Assembly: GCA_043228905.1 (NCBI GenBank)
Contig: JBHGNT010000003.1
Coordinates: 2,542,001-2,606,000 of the forward strand
Direction of reading: 5' to 3'
DNA: 64,000 nt
DNA from: Azolla caroliniana
Taxonomy: Eukaryota; Polypodiophyta
Part shown: piece by piece, positions 21,105 through 32,241 of the stretch
Position numbering within the stretch: position 1 is the stretch's first letter
How the letters are laid out: each line of letters starts with the position of its first letter
Position numbers and translations under genes: made by a program
Notes under the pieces: model-generated
What the model was told of the DNA's origin: nothing
What the model saw: only the letters and a program-made list of their open reading frames with translations
The model's database searches: none

Positions 21105-22331
21105 TTAGGGTTTAAAATTGGTAATAGCCTGTTTGCAAAATAATGAGAATAGGAGCAGTAGAAACGCCACAAGCAGCAAAATCATTAGGTATGGCTGAGA
21201 AGAATACTTCTCATAGCCATGGAACGCCCACGATTCTCGTAGTCGTCCAATACATCGTGTGTCATGTCGTCCCATCTCTCGCATGCTCGAATGTCGACAT
21301 TGGTGCACATGTTGTTCCACATCTCCACCAGCTTCTCATCACTCCCCAAGTAATTCTCTATCACCTGCGCCTTTGTCAAGATCGCTACATCCTCCGGAGT
21401 GTCGATGAGCGAGTTCATGATGGCGACATACTTAGTGAAATCACCGCTACTTTTGGAGCTTTGTTCATGTGCAAGGAGGTTTCTCAGCACATCCTCTGTC
21501 CTGTCATTCACGATAAGCCGTGGAAGATCGAATCGAAGGTTTGTCTTGTCATATTTCATCACTGATATGCTGCCTACAATCGCCCTGAACCTGATGCCGG
21601 CTTTCGAGAGCTGAGATGCTGTTGGTAGGCGATCACTAAAGATAGTTTTCTTTCGAGGTTCTTGTTTCCTCTAGAAAAGATTACCTAGTTGTGGGATACT
21701 ATATGCATTCATGGCTTCACTCCCATTCTTTTGTAATGGCTCCCTGCAGACCCAAACATGTAGGCAATCAAGTAGATGAGTGCACTGGTGAAAATTGGGA
21801 ATTTGAAAACTCTGGACAAACTCTAAAGAGAAACTCTGGCTTACAAGGAATGGATCAATTGTTGCAACAACAGCAAACAATCCTTCCTGGAGTTCATCCC
21901 CTTCAAATTTGGGTTTCTTCGGAAATGCTTCAATCAGCTTCTTTAGAAATGGCAGAGGAATTTGGTTGCCCATCAAGAACAAATCCCTGATTGCTTGTTT
22001 GAATGTGATGTTACTGTTGCAGATTTTGCAGAACTGGGTGTGTTCCTCGAGTATGGAATCCCATTCAGTCGGAATAAACCGAAGAAATTCACGAATGACG
22101 ATGGTATCAACAGTGACCAAAAGTTGGAGGGTCTCCGAAGTGCAATGGTCCGATTGTCAGGATCTGACGACGATATGACTGTAGCCGGGCATCCACTAAT
22201 GCTTTTGGAGGCTTTGAAATCTCCTTGAACAGCCGTGTATCATCATCAGTAGCATCAGTGGACTTATTGGTCCTTATTATCATGTCTTGTCTCCATTTGT
22301 TTTCCTCAGAAATGGATTGAGATTGATCCAT
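21105..22331 (-). pseudogene. DUF247 protein pseudogene A
   Basis: Three reading blocks remain. 22331 to about 22150 holds the N-terminus (MDQSQSISEENKWRQDMIIR, PPKALVDARLQSY, LTIGPLH). A deletion removes the following 55 or so residues. About 22120-21671 continues with LLVTVDTIVIREFLRFIPT, FLMGNQIPLPFLKKLIEAFP and LLDCLHVWV. 21562-21185 carries FDLPRLIV, VLRNLLAHEQSSK, IDTPEDVAILTKAQVIENYL. The terminal membrane helix (LMILLLVAFLLLLFSL) survives in another frame. Deletion and frameshifts make it non-functional. Its promoter (TATA at 22546-22552, W-box at 22584-22589) is preserved. Confidence 0.9.
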
Positions 22332-22539
22332 TTGACGTGCAAGCTTGATTTCCTTGTTGATATTCTCTTAAGCTTCTTCTTCTTCTCTTGATGCTTTCTT
22401 GTTGATATTCAAATTGATATTCTCTTGATGCTTTCTTGCAGAAGTCATTTCTTGCGGGAGATAAGAACAGAGAGAAAGACGAGAGAGAGAAGGGGAGATA
22501 AGAATGCCAGAATCATATGTCTGGAGAGAGACCATAATC

Positions 22540-22655
22540 ATGCCATTTTATACACATAAAGCAAATATTCCAGTCTGTTTTTTAGTCAAATCTTCCACGA
22601 TTTGAGAAATCTCGTGGGTGTGGATGAGCTGAGTATACCAAGCAAAGCCAATTCA
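22540..22655 (-). promoter_or_regulatory. DUF247 promoter (pseudogene A)
   Basis: On the minus strand, TTGACT (22584-22589) and the word AATCGTGGAAGATTTGACTA precede TATAAAATGGCATGATTATG (TATA at 22546-22552). The same order occurs upstream of the intact copies. Confidence 0.65.
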
Positions 22656-22699
22656 TTTCCTTGTGGATGTGCAGGGACTTTTCTCCATACATGCTCCCT

Positions 22700-23285
22700 G
22701 CCATTCTTTGCTTTATATTATATGCAAGCTTGATCTTGATTTTAGAGACAAAGTTTTCCTTTTCTCGAGGCTAATTTGTTAGATTTGATTGTGTCGCTCT
22801 CTGTTGATTAATGATAGGAAATACATCAGTGAACACGATACATTTATAAAACACAAATACTGATCACATAAAATTTCCCTTCCTATACGAAATTGGATTA
22901 GAATTTGCCCTCAAATTAACCGAAAATGGGATAAATTGACTCAAATCATTTACATAATGCAATTGTTTGGCAGGAAATAAGTACAAAAAAATAAACTGAA
23001 ACTTTGGGAGCGTCTTGAGTAGTTCGTTGTTGACGCAGAATTCCTGGCTGTATAATTTTAAAATCCGCCCATGTTTTAGTATCTTGAAGTATAATCCATG
23101 AAAACCATACTTATTTGTTAATGGATCAATGATAATTTGTTCTAACTCGCGATTCCATATTGCGAAATATAGGCCAAAACAATTGTGATTAATTGCTTTC
23201 AAAGTCAAATGCATTGAAAGTTGAGAGTAACCTAGCACTGCATTATTGTCCTACAAGGAATCCATGTCACTATCCTAGGAATAAA
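22700..23285. repeat. Cluster intergenic repeat, related to 44330-44930
   Basis: GATTAGAATTTG.CCTCAAATTA, AAATCATTTACAT, TTTTAAAATCCGCCCAT and GGCCAAAACAATTGTGATTA are shared with 44350-44720. No coding frame is common to both, so the open frame at 22864-23238 is not taken as a gene. Confidence 0.65.
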
Positions 23286-23288
23286 AAG

Positions 23289-23651
23289 TCATAGAAAAAC
23301 ACCAAATGCAACAAAATCATGATTTGTGATTCTGTTGTTGTCAGTAATGGAGGAATGGGAACTCGTGACAAAATCTAAATGCCACATACAGATCTTAATT
23401 AGGGATTCAGATGAAAGTTGAAATATTGGAGACTTGTATGGTCCGATGGTCGAGATCTGAGGGAAATATGACTGTGGCTTCACCTCTAATAATGCTTGGG
23501 GAGGCTTCCAAATCTTCAAACTTCTTTCGTTCAATGGATCTGTATCAGTGTCAGTGGCATCATTGAAAATTATTGTAATGTGTTCTCACCATCCGTCTTC
23601 AGGGAATTCCGGTTTATGAAATAAATGGCAATGAGGGTTGGCTTCATCCAT
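23289..23651 (-). pseudogene. DUF247 N-terminal relic B
   Basis: The minus strand from the ATG at 23651 reads MDEANPHCHLFHKPEFPEDG, W, an in-frame TGA, then EHITIIFNDATDTDTD, LKIWKPPQALLEVKPQSYFP and ISTIGPYKSP. PPQALLEVKPQSY..QI.TIGP is the DUF247 N-terminal signature. The match stops at about 23400, so only some 75 codons remain. It belongs to the more divergent subfamily also seen at 56287-56944. Confidence 0.82.
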
Positions 23652-23999
23652 TTGGCGTGTAAGGTTGGATTCCTTGTTGATATTCTCTTAAACTTCCTCT
23701 TCTTGTAGGAGATAAGAACAGAGAGGAAATTTGGAGGGAGAGGAGGGAGGAGAAGAAGATAAGAATGTATTGAAGAGAGGCCACAATCTGTTACTATGTC
23801 TTTCGCTGTAGATTAATCAAGGAGCTTACTTAAAAGAAAATCAAGGAGCTTACTTCAAAGAAAATCCTCCACACTATCTGAAATTGTACAAGAATTAACT
23901 AACAATTGAATAGAGTACAGATAGAGAGATTGTAGATTGTCTGAGGAATGCTAGTTAACCTTCCACAAGAAAGTCTAGCAACAAAGACCAGTTTGACCC

Positions 24000-24705
24000 A
24001 TGTACTTGCGTTCGGTAGAGGCCCAAGGGCTTATACGCTGCAGGATCTAATTACTGAAATCATTGAGGTTAACGGTAACTAATTATCACAAAGTGATTTA
24101 CAAAATCATTTCATTTTACAGCCCTTTATTTGAGAATGGCAATTCATTTTACAGCTCTTCCGACAAATTTGGGGATTGATGATCTTCACTTTCTCACAAG
24201 GGACGCCTGAAAGCATTGATTCTGCTTATTGAACATCTGAGGTTGCTCCTGTAGAGCCATGGTGTCTATCCTGTTTAGAAGAATTTCATTATTTCATGCT
24301 ACAGAGATCATGTTTTATCCTCCCAGAAAAGCTAGATGGAGCCGACTGTTACAAAGACTTCGTGCCCGTTCGGCCTGCTAATTCTGCGACGTTCGTTTGC
24401 CTCAAAACCCTAAATTTTTTCATCTTAAGTAAATCCTTCATCTGTTTTTCTTGTTCTCCCCCTAGAGAAGAATGTGAGAATGATGAAGGCAGACGCAGGG
24501 ACGAATGAAACAAAACGGAAACAGAATTCTGATGCAAACAAAATGCAGATAGAGAAGAGATGGTGAGAATAAGAGATAAAGATCTGCAGAAGAAAACATG
24601 AAACAGATTGATGAATGAGATAAAGAAGAAAAAGAAACAAAAGACAAAACATTGGTATATAATGAAAGAGAGCAAAGAGATCATATAGATAAGAATAGCT
24701 TCCAC
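24000..24705 (-). repeat. Segment inverted relative to 55310-55930, with a small conserved reading
   Basis: On the minus strand the reading MKDLLKMKKFRVLRQTNVAE continues to LAGRTGTKSL. On the plus strand at 55490-55580 the partner reads MKELLREKDFRVSRHKNVAE and LGGQTGMRSL. Further on, both keep NTMALQE (24256-24280 and 55697-55715). The pyrimidine-rich leader before each reading is also shared. The protein is not recognised. Because residues are conserved while codons differ, this may have been an exon of a real gene. I cannot assign a function. Confidence 0.6.
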
Positions 24706-24709
24706 TAGG

Positions 24710-24965
24710 AGTCAGCAAAGGCTTGGTTCAAGCCTGAACCGAACCGTCAAACCGCTTTTAAACGGTTTTGTGGTTGCCGATTCTATTCGGTTCAGTTCAG
24801 GCTTGATGTTCCTTAACCAGTATTGGGCTCAGTTTGGAATGGCTCAAGCCAAACTGAACCGTTTTGGTCAAACCAGTTGGAGCATAATCAACGAGGCTAC
24901 CGGTTTATGCTTAATCGATTTGGCGAAACCGATTAGCCTTAACTGGTATAGGAATTTTGTGGATT
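24710..24965. repeat. AACCGAACC-rich fold-back segment
   Basis: AAGCCTGAACCGAACCG and its near complement CGGTTCAGTTCAGGCTT face each other, as do AAACCGCTTTTAAACGG and related words. Similar AAACCGAATTAAACCG words occur at about 25980-26090. It is a plausible MITE or fold-back repeat, with no coding content. Confidence 0.5.
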
Positions 24966-24969
24966 TTGT

Positions 24970-25970
24970 GGATAGACAAACACGGTAGTAGAATATGCAT
25001 TTGAAGTGATGCCTTAGATTCTATGGATTTCCGAAAGTTCTCTATGATTGAATATTGTGTGCATACTTTGTATGATGACAACTGAATCCACTCATCTAAG
25101 ACAAGACAACTCTTTGATGCGAATTTTGGTCCTCGCAACATGAAGAAATGTTTACCGTTTGCTTTTCCAAGATATTGCAACACAACCAAATATAAAGACC
25201 ATGCCTAATGTTGAGCATGAGGAAGTGATTGACATTAAATTTTGGCAAGTACTCTTTATATGTTATGAAGGCATGGAAAGCATCCACCTTATTCATGATG
25301 AAGTACATAAATTTATAGTCAACTTTTGAAGTCATAAATAAATGTAATAAAATATGGGTTTAAAGGTATTCAAAGCAGCCCCTATAGGTCAATAACTATA
25401 ATGACGTAGCCGACTATGAAGAAATTCGAACCAACCTGCATAGTTTGGATTGAATGATTTGAAGTGGCCTTTCAATTTGATGAACATAGTGAGAAAATTG
25501 TTGTCTACATTCTTTCACGTAGATGCATCCTTCTCGTATTGATAATTTATTGAAATGATTTATTTGGTATACCTTCCACAAGTTTGTGTTGAATCGCCTC
25601 CATTTATTTTGATTCTGGATATAGATGGCCTAGGCCATGGTGCCATATCAAGGTTTAATCATCTTGTTGATGGCTTGAAGCTATTTACACATCAATTGGC
25701 AAACTGTCCATCATCGTTAATGGATATAATTTTCCCCTGTTTTAATTAACTCTCTTATGGGTAACTTATAACAAATTATAGCACATTTCTAATGAAATTC
25801 TATTTTTCTTTCATTTTTATGTAGCTACATTTACCAATACTAAGTTATTTGGTAATTTTAGGAGCCTAGGACAAAGCTATTAGTTACACATACTTTAGGT
25901 CAAGCCTCATAATATCTATCAAACATAATAGTACCAAAATCAGGTTAGAACTTAGTACTAACGATGGGCC
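24970..25970. other. Intergenic, no gene recognised
   Basis: AT-rich. Short frames only and no recognised domains. Confidence 0.35.
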
Positions 25971-26073
25971 AAATTTCGGCTCAAACCGAATTAAACCGTT
26001 AAGCCATGGTTTAAAGGTTTAGCAGATTATCAGTTCCAAGAAAATTTAATGGTTTGGTTGGGTTTAGTTTGAG

Positions 26074-26679
26074 TTATAAAAAATGGTTTACTTTGGTTCT
26101 AAAACTCAAGTTTATCGGTTTATAGGTTTGATTTAAAGATTTATGGGTTTTTGGTGAACTTTTTGATTTAAAGCTACTATGCATAGTGATGAATGTTCCC
26201 CAAGATTCGGGGAGTTTGCTTAGTACTAATCCATTATTGATGTCTTCTGAGATGCAATTACTGACGGTAGTTGCATCATCCATGGCAGCCTCCCAGGTTG
26301 ATAAGAAGGTAGGGACATCTTCTTCTTCATGTAAAACAAACATATTAAACAGGATAGCTAAGATGTGAAGTTTAGTTGTACCATCTTGAGGTTAGTATAG
26401 TTTCTTCAATTTTGCCCACATTGCAGATACAAATGTGAGTTTTCAAATAACTTCTGACTGTTTTTCATCTACACTTCATATTATCTCTTATCTAGCTCTT
26501 TTATCTAGTTTTCGCCAAACCTTCCATTCATTTGACTTTTAATTTTTAGGTTTTGGATTGGCGCCAATCGTGACTTTGAGGAACTCAACATCAAGTAGAA
26601 GCTCCATCTGAGTCTTCCATGTTTTGTAGTTTTTCTCTGTCAATTTGTCCAAGGTATATTTTCTGCCTGAGTTTGGCAT
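26074..26679 (-). pseudogene. Copia gag relic (DUF4219/UBN2 type)
   Basis: From the ATG near 26679 the minus strand reads MPNSGRKYTLDKLTEKNYKT and WKTQMELLLDVEF, then stops, then MWAKLKKLY and FLSTWEAAMDDATTVSNCI, LSKLPESWGTFI. This is the classic gag N-terminus of plant Copia elements (LT..NY..WK..M...L, and SLP..W). Several in-frame stops break it. Together with the PBS and LTR at 26766-26944 it is the 5' end of a Copia element whose pol is missing. Confidence 0.85.
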
Positions 26680-26770
26680 AGTGATAGTACTAAGGTTTGT
26701 TTATCTGAAATAATCTGTGGAGAGTTTTGTTGGTTATAGAGAAGTATGAGATTCAGATCGTGGAACCTCG

Positions 26771-26944
26771 CTTTGATACCATGTAAGAAAAGTTAGAACA
26801 TAATGGAATGGATTGACAAGAGAGAGGGAGAGTGAGAGAGAGTTTTGGGAACAATGTAGAACAAGGTATATATTATATTAAGACAGGTGTATTACAATAT
26901 AAGAATCTATAGGAACAACTCAAATGTAGTAACACACACAAAAC
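26771..26944 (-). repeat. Copia 5' LTR remnant (26782-26944) with primer-binding site (26771-26781)
   Basis: Minus strand reads TGTTACTACATTTGAG to TTTTCTTACA, followed at once by TGGTATCAAAG, the usual initiator-methionine tRNA binding site. No partner LTR was found in the window. Confidence 0.7.
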
Positions 26945-26967
26945 TAAACAATACTTCATACATATTG

Positions 26968-26992
26968 ATATATGTGTGTGTGTGTGTGTGTA
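26968..26992 (+). repeat. (TG)n microsatellite
   Basis: Alternating TG run after the Copia LTR remnant. Confidence 0.9.
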
Positions 26993-26999
26993 CGTATAC

Positions 27000-27470
27000 A
27001 TAGAACTTTAGAAGTGACGAGTAGCCATTACTTCTTTGCAACTATTGTTTTGTCTTTTTCTTATTGTTCTTGTGTACCTCTTATTTTGTCTCTACCCTCA
27101 TAAGTAATATTTTATCATTTTGTGGTGTAAGCAGGTAAGCTTAACATAACTATCCATCCAAGTAGAGTTTCTTACAACTCCTAAGCACTTTGCGAATGTA
27201 CAAACAAAAATTCATAAGTTTCCAAAGGTAGTCGAGGGTTCATTCGAGTTGTTCGTGGCTACAATTGTCCTCCAGTTTGATCTATTCTTTAGAAGCCAAT
27301 TTAACAAGGAGTAAAATCAAAAGATTCAATTCCCCTACTTTAGTCTAAGAAATTTTAATAGAATTTGTATGGGTTACATTCTCCAATAATCATGAATCAT
27401 GATGATGACTATGAGTGCTTCATAACATTGTCAATGCGTTTAATTAAAGATGTGTGAATTAAAGATTGGC
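27000..27470. other. Spacer upstream of DUF247 copy at 27708
   Basis: AT-rich, nothing recognised until the promoter module near 27470. Confidence 0.35.
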
Positions 27471-27510
27471 ATAGAACCTTTACAATAAGGAGTTGACTTT
27501 TTTATATCTG
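27470..27510 (+). promoter_or_regulatory. DUF247 promoter, proximal part with W-box
   Basis: AGAACCTTTACAATAAGGAG is followed by TTGACT (27493-27498) and a weakened TATA (TTTTTATATC). Intact copies have TATAAAATGGCATGATT here, so this promoter may be impaired. Confidence 0.55.
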
Positions 27511-27707
27511 CGCGATTGTGGTTTCTCTCCATACATATGATTCTGGTATTCTTATCTTCATCTATCTCTGTCTCTATCTCTGTCTCATTTTTTCTCTCTA
27601 TTCTTATCTCCTGCAAGAAAAGAGTAGGAAATCAAGAAAGCATCAGGTTTGTGCCCAGACAAGAAGTTTAAGAGAATATCAACAAGGCAATCAAGCCTAC
27701 ACGTCAA

Positions 27708-28940
27708 ATGGATCCATTTGAAACTTTTCCTGAAGAAGAGAAATGGAGAAGACGGATGACAATAATTATCAATAAGAATGACGATGCTGGTGCAGATGTG
27801 TCCAATGAAAGTCCGATGATTTCGAGGCCTTCCCAAGCATTATTGGATGTAAAGCCAGAGTCATATTCCCCTCAGATCCTGACCATCGGGCCATTGTATG
27901 AAATGCTTGATGGGAGCCCTGCTCTTTATTATTGTAAGGCAACGTGTGTTAATAGGTTCAGGAAAAGACATCGGATATCAGATTTGGAACGGCTGATGCG
28001 ACGCTTCTTCTATGACCCTTCTGATCTTCAAAATCATTATTCAGGCCTTCCCAATTATAGTTCTCAGTCCCTCCAACTTTTGGTCACTGTCGATACCATC
28101 TTCATTTGTGAATTATTGCAGTTTGTGTATCTGTTCAATGACACGCCATCCGTACTAAAGGAATACGACTACTTCTACAACACACTCTTCAAAAATGGCA
28201 TCACAACCAAGCAAGTATTTAGAGATATGTTCTTGATGGGCAACCAAATTCCCATGTCATTTCTAGTTAAGCTGACTGAAAGGTTCTCAGAGGATGGATT
28301 CCTTCCTGGATTGTTTTATGTTATTGAAATGAATGACCCATTCTTTATCAGCCAGAGTTTCCCTAGAGAGTCTATCCCGACTTATGTAACTCATAGATTT
28401 ACTCATAGATTTCTCAATTGCAAACATCTACTTGATTGCCTATATGTTTGGGTCCTCGGAGAACCACAAACCATCCTTCCATGTAGATTTCCAAGACCAT
28501 GGAATATTTTCTGGCCGAAACAAGCAGATGCCAAGAAAACAAAATTTCGTGTGCGCCTGCCATCAGCGTCTCAGCTCTCTAAAGCCGGCATCTGGTTCAA
28601 GGGCATTGTAGGTGGCATATCGGTGATGCATTACAACCAGAGGAACCTTCGGTTCGATCTTCCACGGCTTGTCGTGTACAATGACACGGAGGATGTGCTG
28701 AGGAACCTCCTTGCGCATGAACAAACTTCCACAGATGGAGGTAAACTTACTAACTATGTGGTCACCATGGGCTCACTCATCGACACACCAGAGGATGTAG
28801 CGATCTTGACTAAGGCGGGAGTCATAGAGAATCACTTAGGGAATGATGAGAAGTTGATCAATATGTGGAATGACATGTGCACCACTGTCTCGATTCGATC
28901 ATGCAGAAGATGGGACGAAATTCCAGTCGATGTAATGTAG
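27708..28940 (+). CDS. DUF247 family protein, C-terminally truncated (membrane helix lost)
   Basis: The 410-residue frame starts at MDPFETFPEEEKWRRRM, in line with the start of its paralogues. It carries KPESYSPQILTIGPLYEM (about 45-65), LLVTVDTIFICELLQF (about 122-140), FLMGNQIPMSFLVKL, LLDCLYVWVL, RLPSASQLSKAGIWF (about 282-297), FDLPRLVV, VLRNLLAHEQTS and SLIDTPEDVAILTKAGVIEN. The family usually ends with one membrane helix. Here TAG replaces a His codon of the paralogues (28938-28940). Beyond it the reading VYVEFPRPWLTISLLAAF has lost five codons and then gains an insertion that shifts the helix. The protein, if made, would be soluble. It may equally be an early pseudogene. DUF247 (PF03140, UPF0481) is plant-specific with no settled biochemistry. 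Confidence 0.7.
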   Translation: MDPFETFPEEEKWRRRMTIIINKNDDAGADVSNESPMISRPSQALLDVKPESYSPQILTIGPLYEMLDGSPALYYCKATCVNRFRKRHRISDLERLMRRFFYDPSDLQNHYSGLPNYSSQSLQLLVTVDTIFICELLQFVYLFNDTPSVLKEYDYFYNTLFKNGITTKQVFRDMFLMGNQIPMSFLVKLTERFSEDGFLPGLFYVIEMNDPFFISQSFPRESIPTYVTHRFTHRFLNCKHLLDCLYVWVLGEPQTILPCRFPRPWNIFWPKQADAKKTKFRVRLPSASQLSKAGIWFKGIVGGISVMHYNQRNLRFDLPRLVVYNDTEDVLRNLLAHEQTSTDGGKLTNYVVTMGSLIDTPEDVAILTKAGVIENHLGNDEKLINMWNDMCTTVSIRSCRRWDEIPVDVM

Positions 28941-29125
28941 CAGTATCGAAGCCCCTCACATCCCGTGTATGTGGAGTTTCCTCGGCCATGGCTAACAATT
29001 TCGCTCCTTGCAGCATTTTTCTACTCTCATTACTCTCAATGTTTTTACACTGCTCCTATTCTCATTATTGCAGACAGGCTATACAGTCGCAGTCTATTAC
29101 CAATTTAAGCCCTACTGAACCTTAA
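28941..29125 (+). pseudogene. Detached C-terminal remnant of the DUF247 copy at 27708
   Basis: After the stop, RPWLTISLLAAF of the membrane helix is still legible. An insertion near 29020 with duplicated CTACTCTCATTACTC-like sequence destroys the frame, and the end of the original gene (GGCTATACAGTCGC) follows at about 29080. Confidence 0.75.
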
Positions 29126-29129
29126 TCAA

Positions 29130-29885
29130 ACCTTCACAAAAACCCTAGGACTAAAATAAAGAGGCTCAGAAACAATGGAGCGTGGAGGTTTGTTCATCCA
29201 TTTGGGATTTCATTGTACTTTATTTCTGTTATTTCTGCATTTGGAAACTCTTGGAAGATGTATTAGTAGTAGAAGGTAAATAAGTGACGAGGAAAATATT
29301 GGAAGAGTCTTAGGGACTCATAAAAACATGGTCGAATATGCTATTTGTAATCCGACATTGTACTTACGATAAATAATTGGTGATTACTGTATTATTGAGT
29401 ATCTGGTTACAAGCACTGGTTAAAATAAGCAAATCATCTTGTCCTCTCCCATGGTTTGGGTTTGTGCAAGACACTAATACATTTTTTCCCAACTTGGGAT
29501 GTTTTTTTATATGCAATGTTAGGATCCATTCTAAGTTACATTCTCTTCATTTCATCTGCAGAAGTGGATTAAGCCTTTCCTGTCTCTCTCTCTCTCTCTA
29601 ACCCCTCTTCTTAGGAAGGAATACATACAAGATGATACATATTGATTTGGACCCATAGATCAAATTTGGGCTGGTCATGGACCATAAACCGTCTACACTC
29701 TTTGTCTCTCAACAATTGCTTCAAACATGGTCATAAAAACAACCATCGGTTTTTCATAACACTCAATAAGACTTCGGTTGTTTTGACCTTGGCTTGTATG
29801 CTTACTCCTCCCTCTCTCAACCATCGTTGGCTTACTTCTAAATTATTTGTTGCAAGGATTGGATAATATGGATTTAAGCTTTAAT
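29130..29885. other. DUF247 3' flank and spacer
   Basis: TCATTTGGGATTTCATTGTA..TTATTTCTGTTATTT-like words at 29190-29240 match 59135-59175 downstream of the intact plus-strand copy. A (CT)n run lies at about 29580-29600. No gene seen. Confidence 0.5.
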
Positions 29886-29889
29886 TAAG

Positions 29890-30245
29890 TTATTGTGTTG
29901 TCCATTCCCAATGAAATATACCTTGTATCAATCTCATTAGATAATCAATAATGTTAGGCTACCATTAGAGTGTTCAATTGTAGTCATACAATGCGTAACC
30001 AAAATCTAGAAGCTTCAACTTATTTTGTTGGATGCAAATACTGCTATTTGATTCACAGCCGGCAGGGGATAACTCAGGCCTTGCTCCTGAGCCATAAGGA
30101 AAGATTTGACCTTTGTGCTTACAACCTTGATGACTTTCGATTGAGAAAAAGGTTGGACACAAATGTGCTTATGGTTGAATGTGTGTATTGGATTTTGAGT
30201 ACTGCAAGTGACATCAAGATTTCCATTTCCGAACAGGAGAAGAAT
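29890..30245 (+). repeat. Direct repeat, partner at about 31045-31440
   Basis: GTGTTGTCCATTCCCAATGA, TATACCTTGTATCAATCTCA, TAGGCTACCATTAGAGTG and CACAAATGTGCTTATGGTTG occur in both segments in the same order and orientation. A shorter form recurs at 41840-41960. These belong to the DUF247 3' flank. Confidence 0.85.
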
Positions 30246-30359
30246 TTATGACCTGCTAAGGAAATAGAATGAATATAATTCGTGATTTGGTGACCCCCAC
30301 GAATCATTTTCATCCCATCGGGAAAGGTAATGATTTGCAGCATTAGGATTGCTTTTAAC

Positions 30360-30600
30360 ATTATCATGCCATTTTCCATAGAAAGCAAATATTCCATTTC
30401 ATCTTTTAGTCCAATCCTCTACAATTTCAGAAATCTCATGGGTAAAATCAACTCTATGCTCGAATACATACCAATGTCAACTCCTTATTGTAAAGGATTG
30501 TGCATGTCCAAGGAGATTCCTGAACACATGTTCCCTGCCATTCTTTAATTTATAATCTCATTTACGCGAGCTTGATGTTGATTTTAGAGATAACGTTTTT
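30360..30600 (-). promoter_or_regulatory. Orphan DUF247 promoter
   Basis: The minus strand shows the full promoter order: AATAAGGAGTTGACATTGG, GAGATTTCTGAAATTGTAG, ATGGAATATTTGCTTTC and a decayed TATA (ATGGAAAATGGCATGAT). No DUF247 coding sequence follows to the left, where the 29890-30245 repeat begins. Confidence 0.65.
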
Positions 30601-31044
30601 GATTTTTTAATGATGGGCCGACCTTTTGAAGCAAAGTTGTTTGTTGTTTAGTTTGTCGCTCTTTGTTGATTAATGATAGTAAATACAGTATTGATCGTGA
30701 TATATGGAAGAGTTAAAGCAATATTTAACCTCATCCCTGAACCATATGAACCGCTGCCTGCCCCAATTATAACTAGAGAAAAGTTCAGTTTGATCTTCCA
30801 CAACTGATAGTGGATCATGAGACACAAATTACTGTATGATACCATTGTATAGTCTATTAGAACAAGTTGCAGACAGTAAAAGAGACAGAAAATGTAGAAC
30901 ATAGAGCATAAATGGCCTTGACCTTAATTGTCCAAAGTAAAAAAAAAAAATTAAGACTAAACCGAACATTGTAGTGACCCACAATTTCAAGGTGGAAATG
31001 AGCCTCGCCAAATGGATTTCAGAATCACAATGTCTGAAATCTAT

Positions 31045-31773
31045 CACGAGTTATATTGTGTTGTCCATTCCCAATGAAGTATACCTTGTATCAATCTCAT
31101 TAGACAATCAATAATATTAGGCTACCATTAGAGTGCCCAATCGAAGCCATTCAATGCGTAACCAAAATCTATGAGCTTTAACTTATTTTGTTGGATGCAA
31201 CCTAGAGATTGATAGCGTGCTGGTCTGCAATGCAAATACTCATATTTTGATTCACGGTCAGTGGCCGGGGATGATTCAGGCATTGGTCATTAGCCATAAG
31301 GCGATATTTGACCTTTGCACTTCAGACCTTGATGATTGCCGATTGAAAGAGAAGGTGGGACACAAATGTGCTTATGGTTGAATATACAGATTAGAAAGTA
31401 ATGCTCACTACATCAAGATTTCCTTTTTCAGCAAATACAATGGCTACATATTACTTATCAATGCCAATTGTCTTAGGTTGAGCTCTTGCGTAAATTTTGG
31501 CTGTGCATTGTCTAAAATTTGGCTATCCATTGTATGCCTACAAGTGGGGGATCAATGTGTTCGTGATTGTCTAATGAGACTCCTACAAAACGTAGTTCAT
31601 TTTAATAGGAAAAGGGCGAGATGATTGCTTGTTTAACCAGTGCCTGTAATAACGAATTACTCGATAATACATAAATCACCTCGAATTATTAATTAGAAAG
31701 TACAGAATATGGGATTAGAACTACCATCTTTAACCATGTTTTTTTTTTCCATAAACTGTTATTTACATCTTCG
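31045..31773 (-). repeat. DUF247 3'-flank repeat (copy B), interrupted by Copia
   Basis: The flank related to 41840-42240 breaks off at ACATCTTCG (31765-31773) and resumes at CTTCGAAGAGTCACAAGCTC (36311), so the Copia element landed in this flank. Confidence 0.85.
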
Positions 31774-31998
31774 TGTAAATATGTGAGATTACAAAGTTTC
31801 TATGTATAAAAACGCCCTACATGATGATTCTTATTGATGGTAAATATATAGGTACAATCTTGGAAAGCAATTACATATGAACCTTCACGGTTCTTGAAGT
31901 AAAAACAGTTACATGTGAACCTTCATGGTTCTTTATTCATGTTAAGTATTTTCTAATATCCTAATATATATATTGCTTACATTAATAATGTTGTAACA
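31774..31998 (-). repeat. Copia 3' LTR
   Basis: 225 bp. It contains a 21-bp segment (about 31784-31804) absent from the other LTR. A short G-run (GGGG) stands just before it in element sense as a weak polypurine tract. Confidence 0.88.
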
Positions 31999-32241
31999 CC
32001 CCTTAAGGTAAGCAATTTATTTCTTCTTAGGGTTTAGTAAACTAAGGCCAATTTTAGAACAACACAACCAATGCTTTTGGCTTGAGACGGGTTTCGTTAA
32101 GAAATCAGCCCACATGGTGGTTGTTGAAGTGTATTGTAAAATCATTTCTATAGCTACTACCAATTCTCTTATAAAGTGATGTTGAGCTCTAATAATTTTG
32201 TTTTGATCTATGATCTTTGGGTTTTCAGCTAACTTTATACA

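Noticed and set aside
22864-23238. A 124-codon minus-strand frame
   Set aside because: The paralogous segment at 44350-44720 does not keep the frame, so it is chance within a repeat.
24425-24718. Phe/Ser/Leu-rich frames resembling membrane proteins
   Set aside because: Pyrimidine-rich leader sequence translates into such residues in several frames at once. Only the short shared MKDLL segment is conserved.
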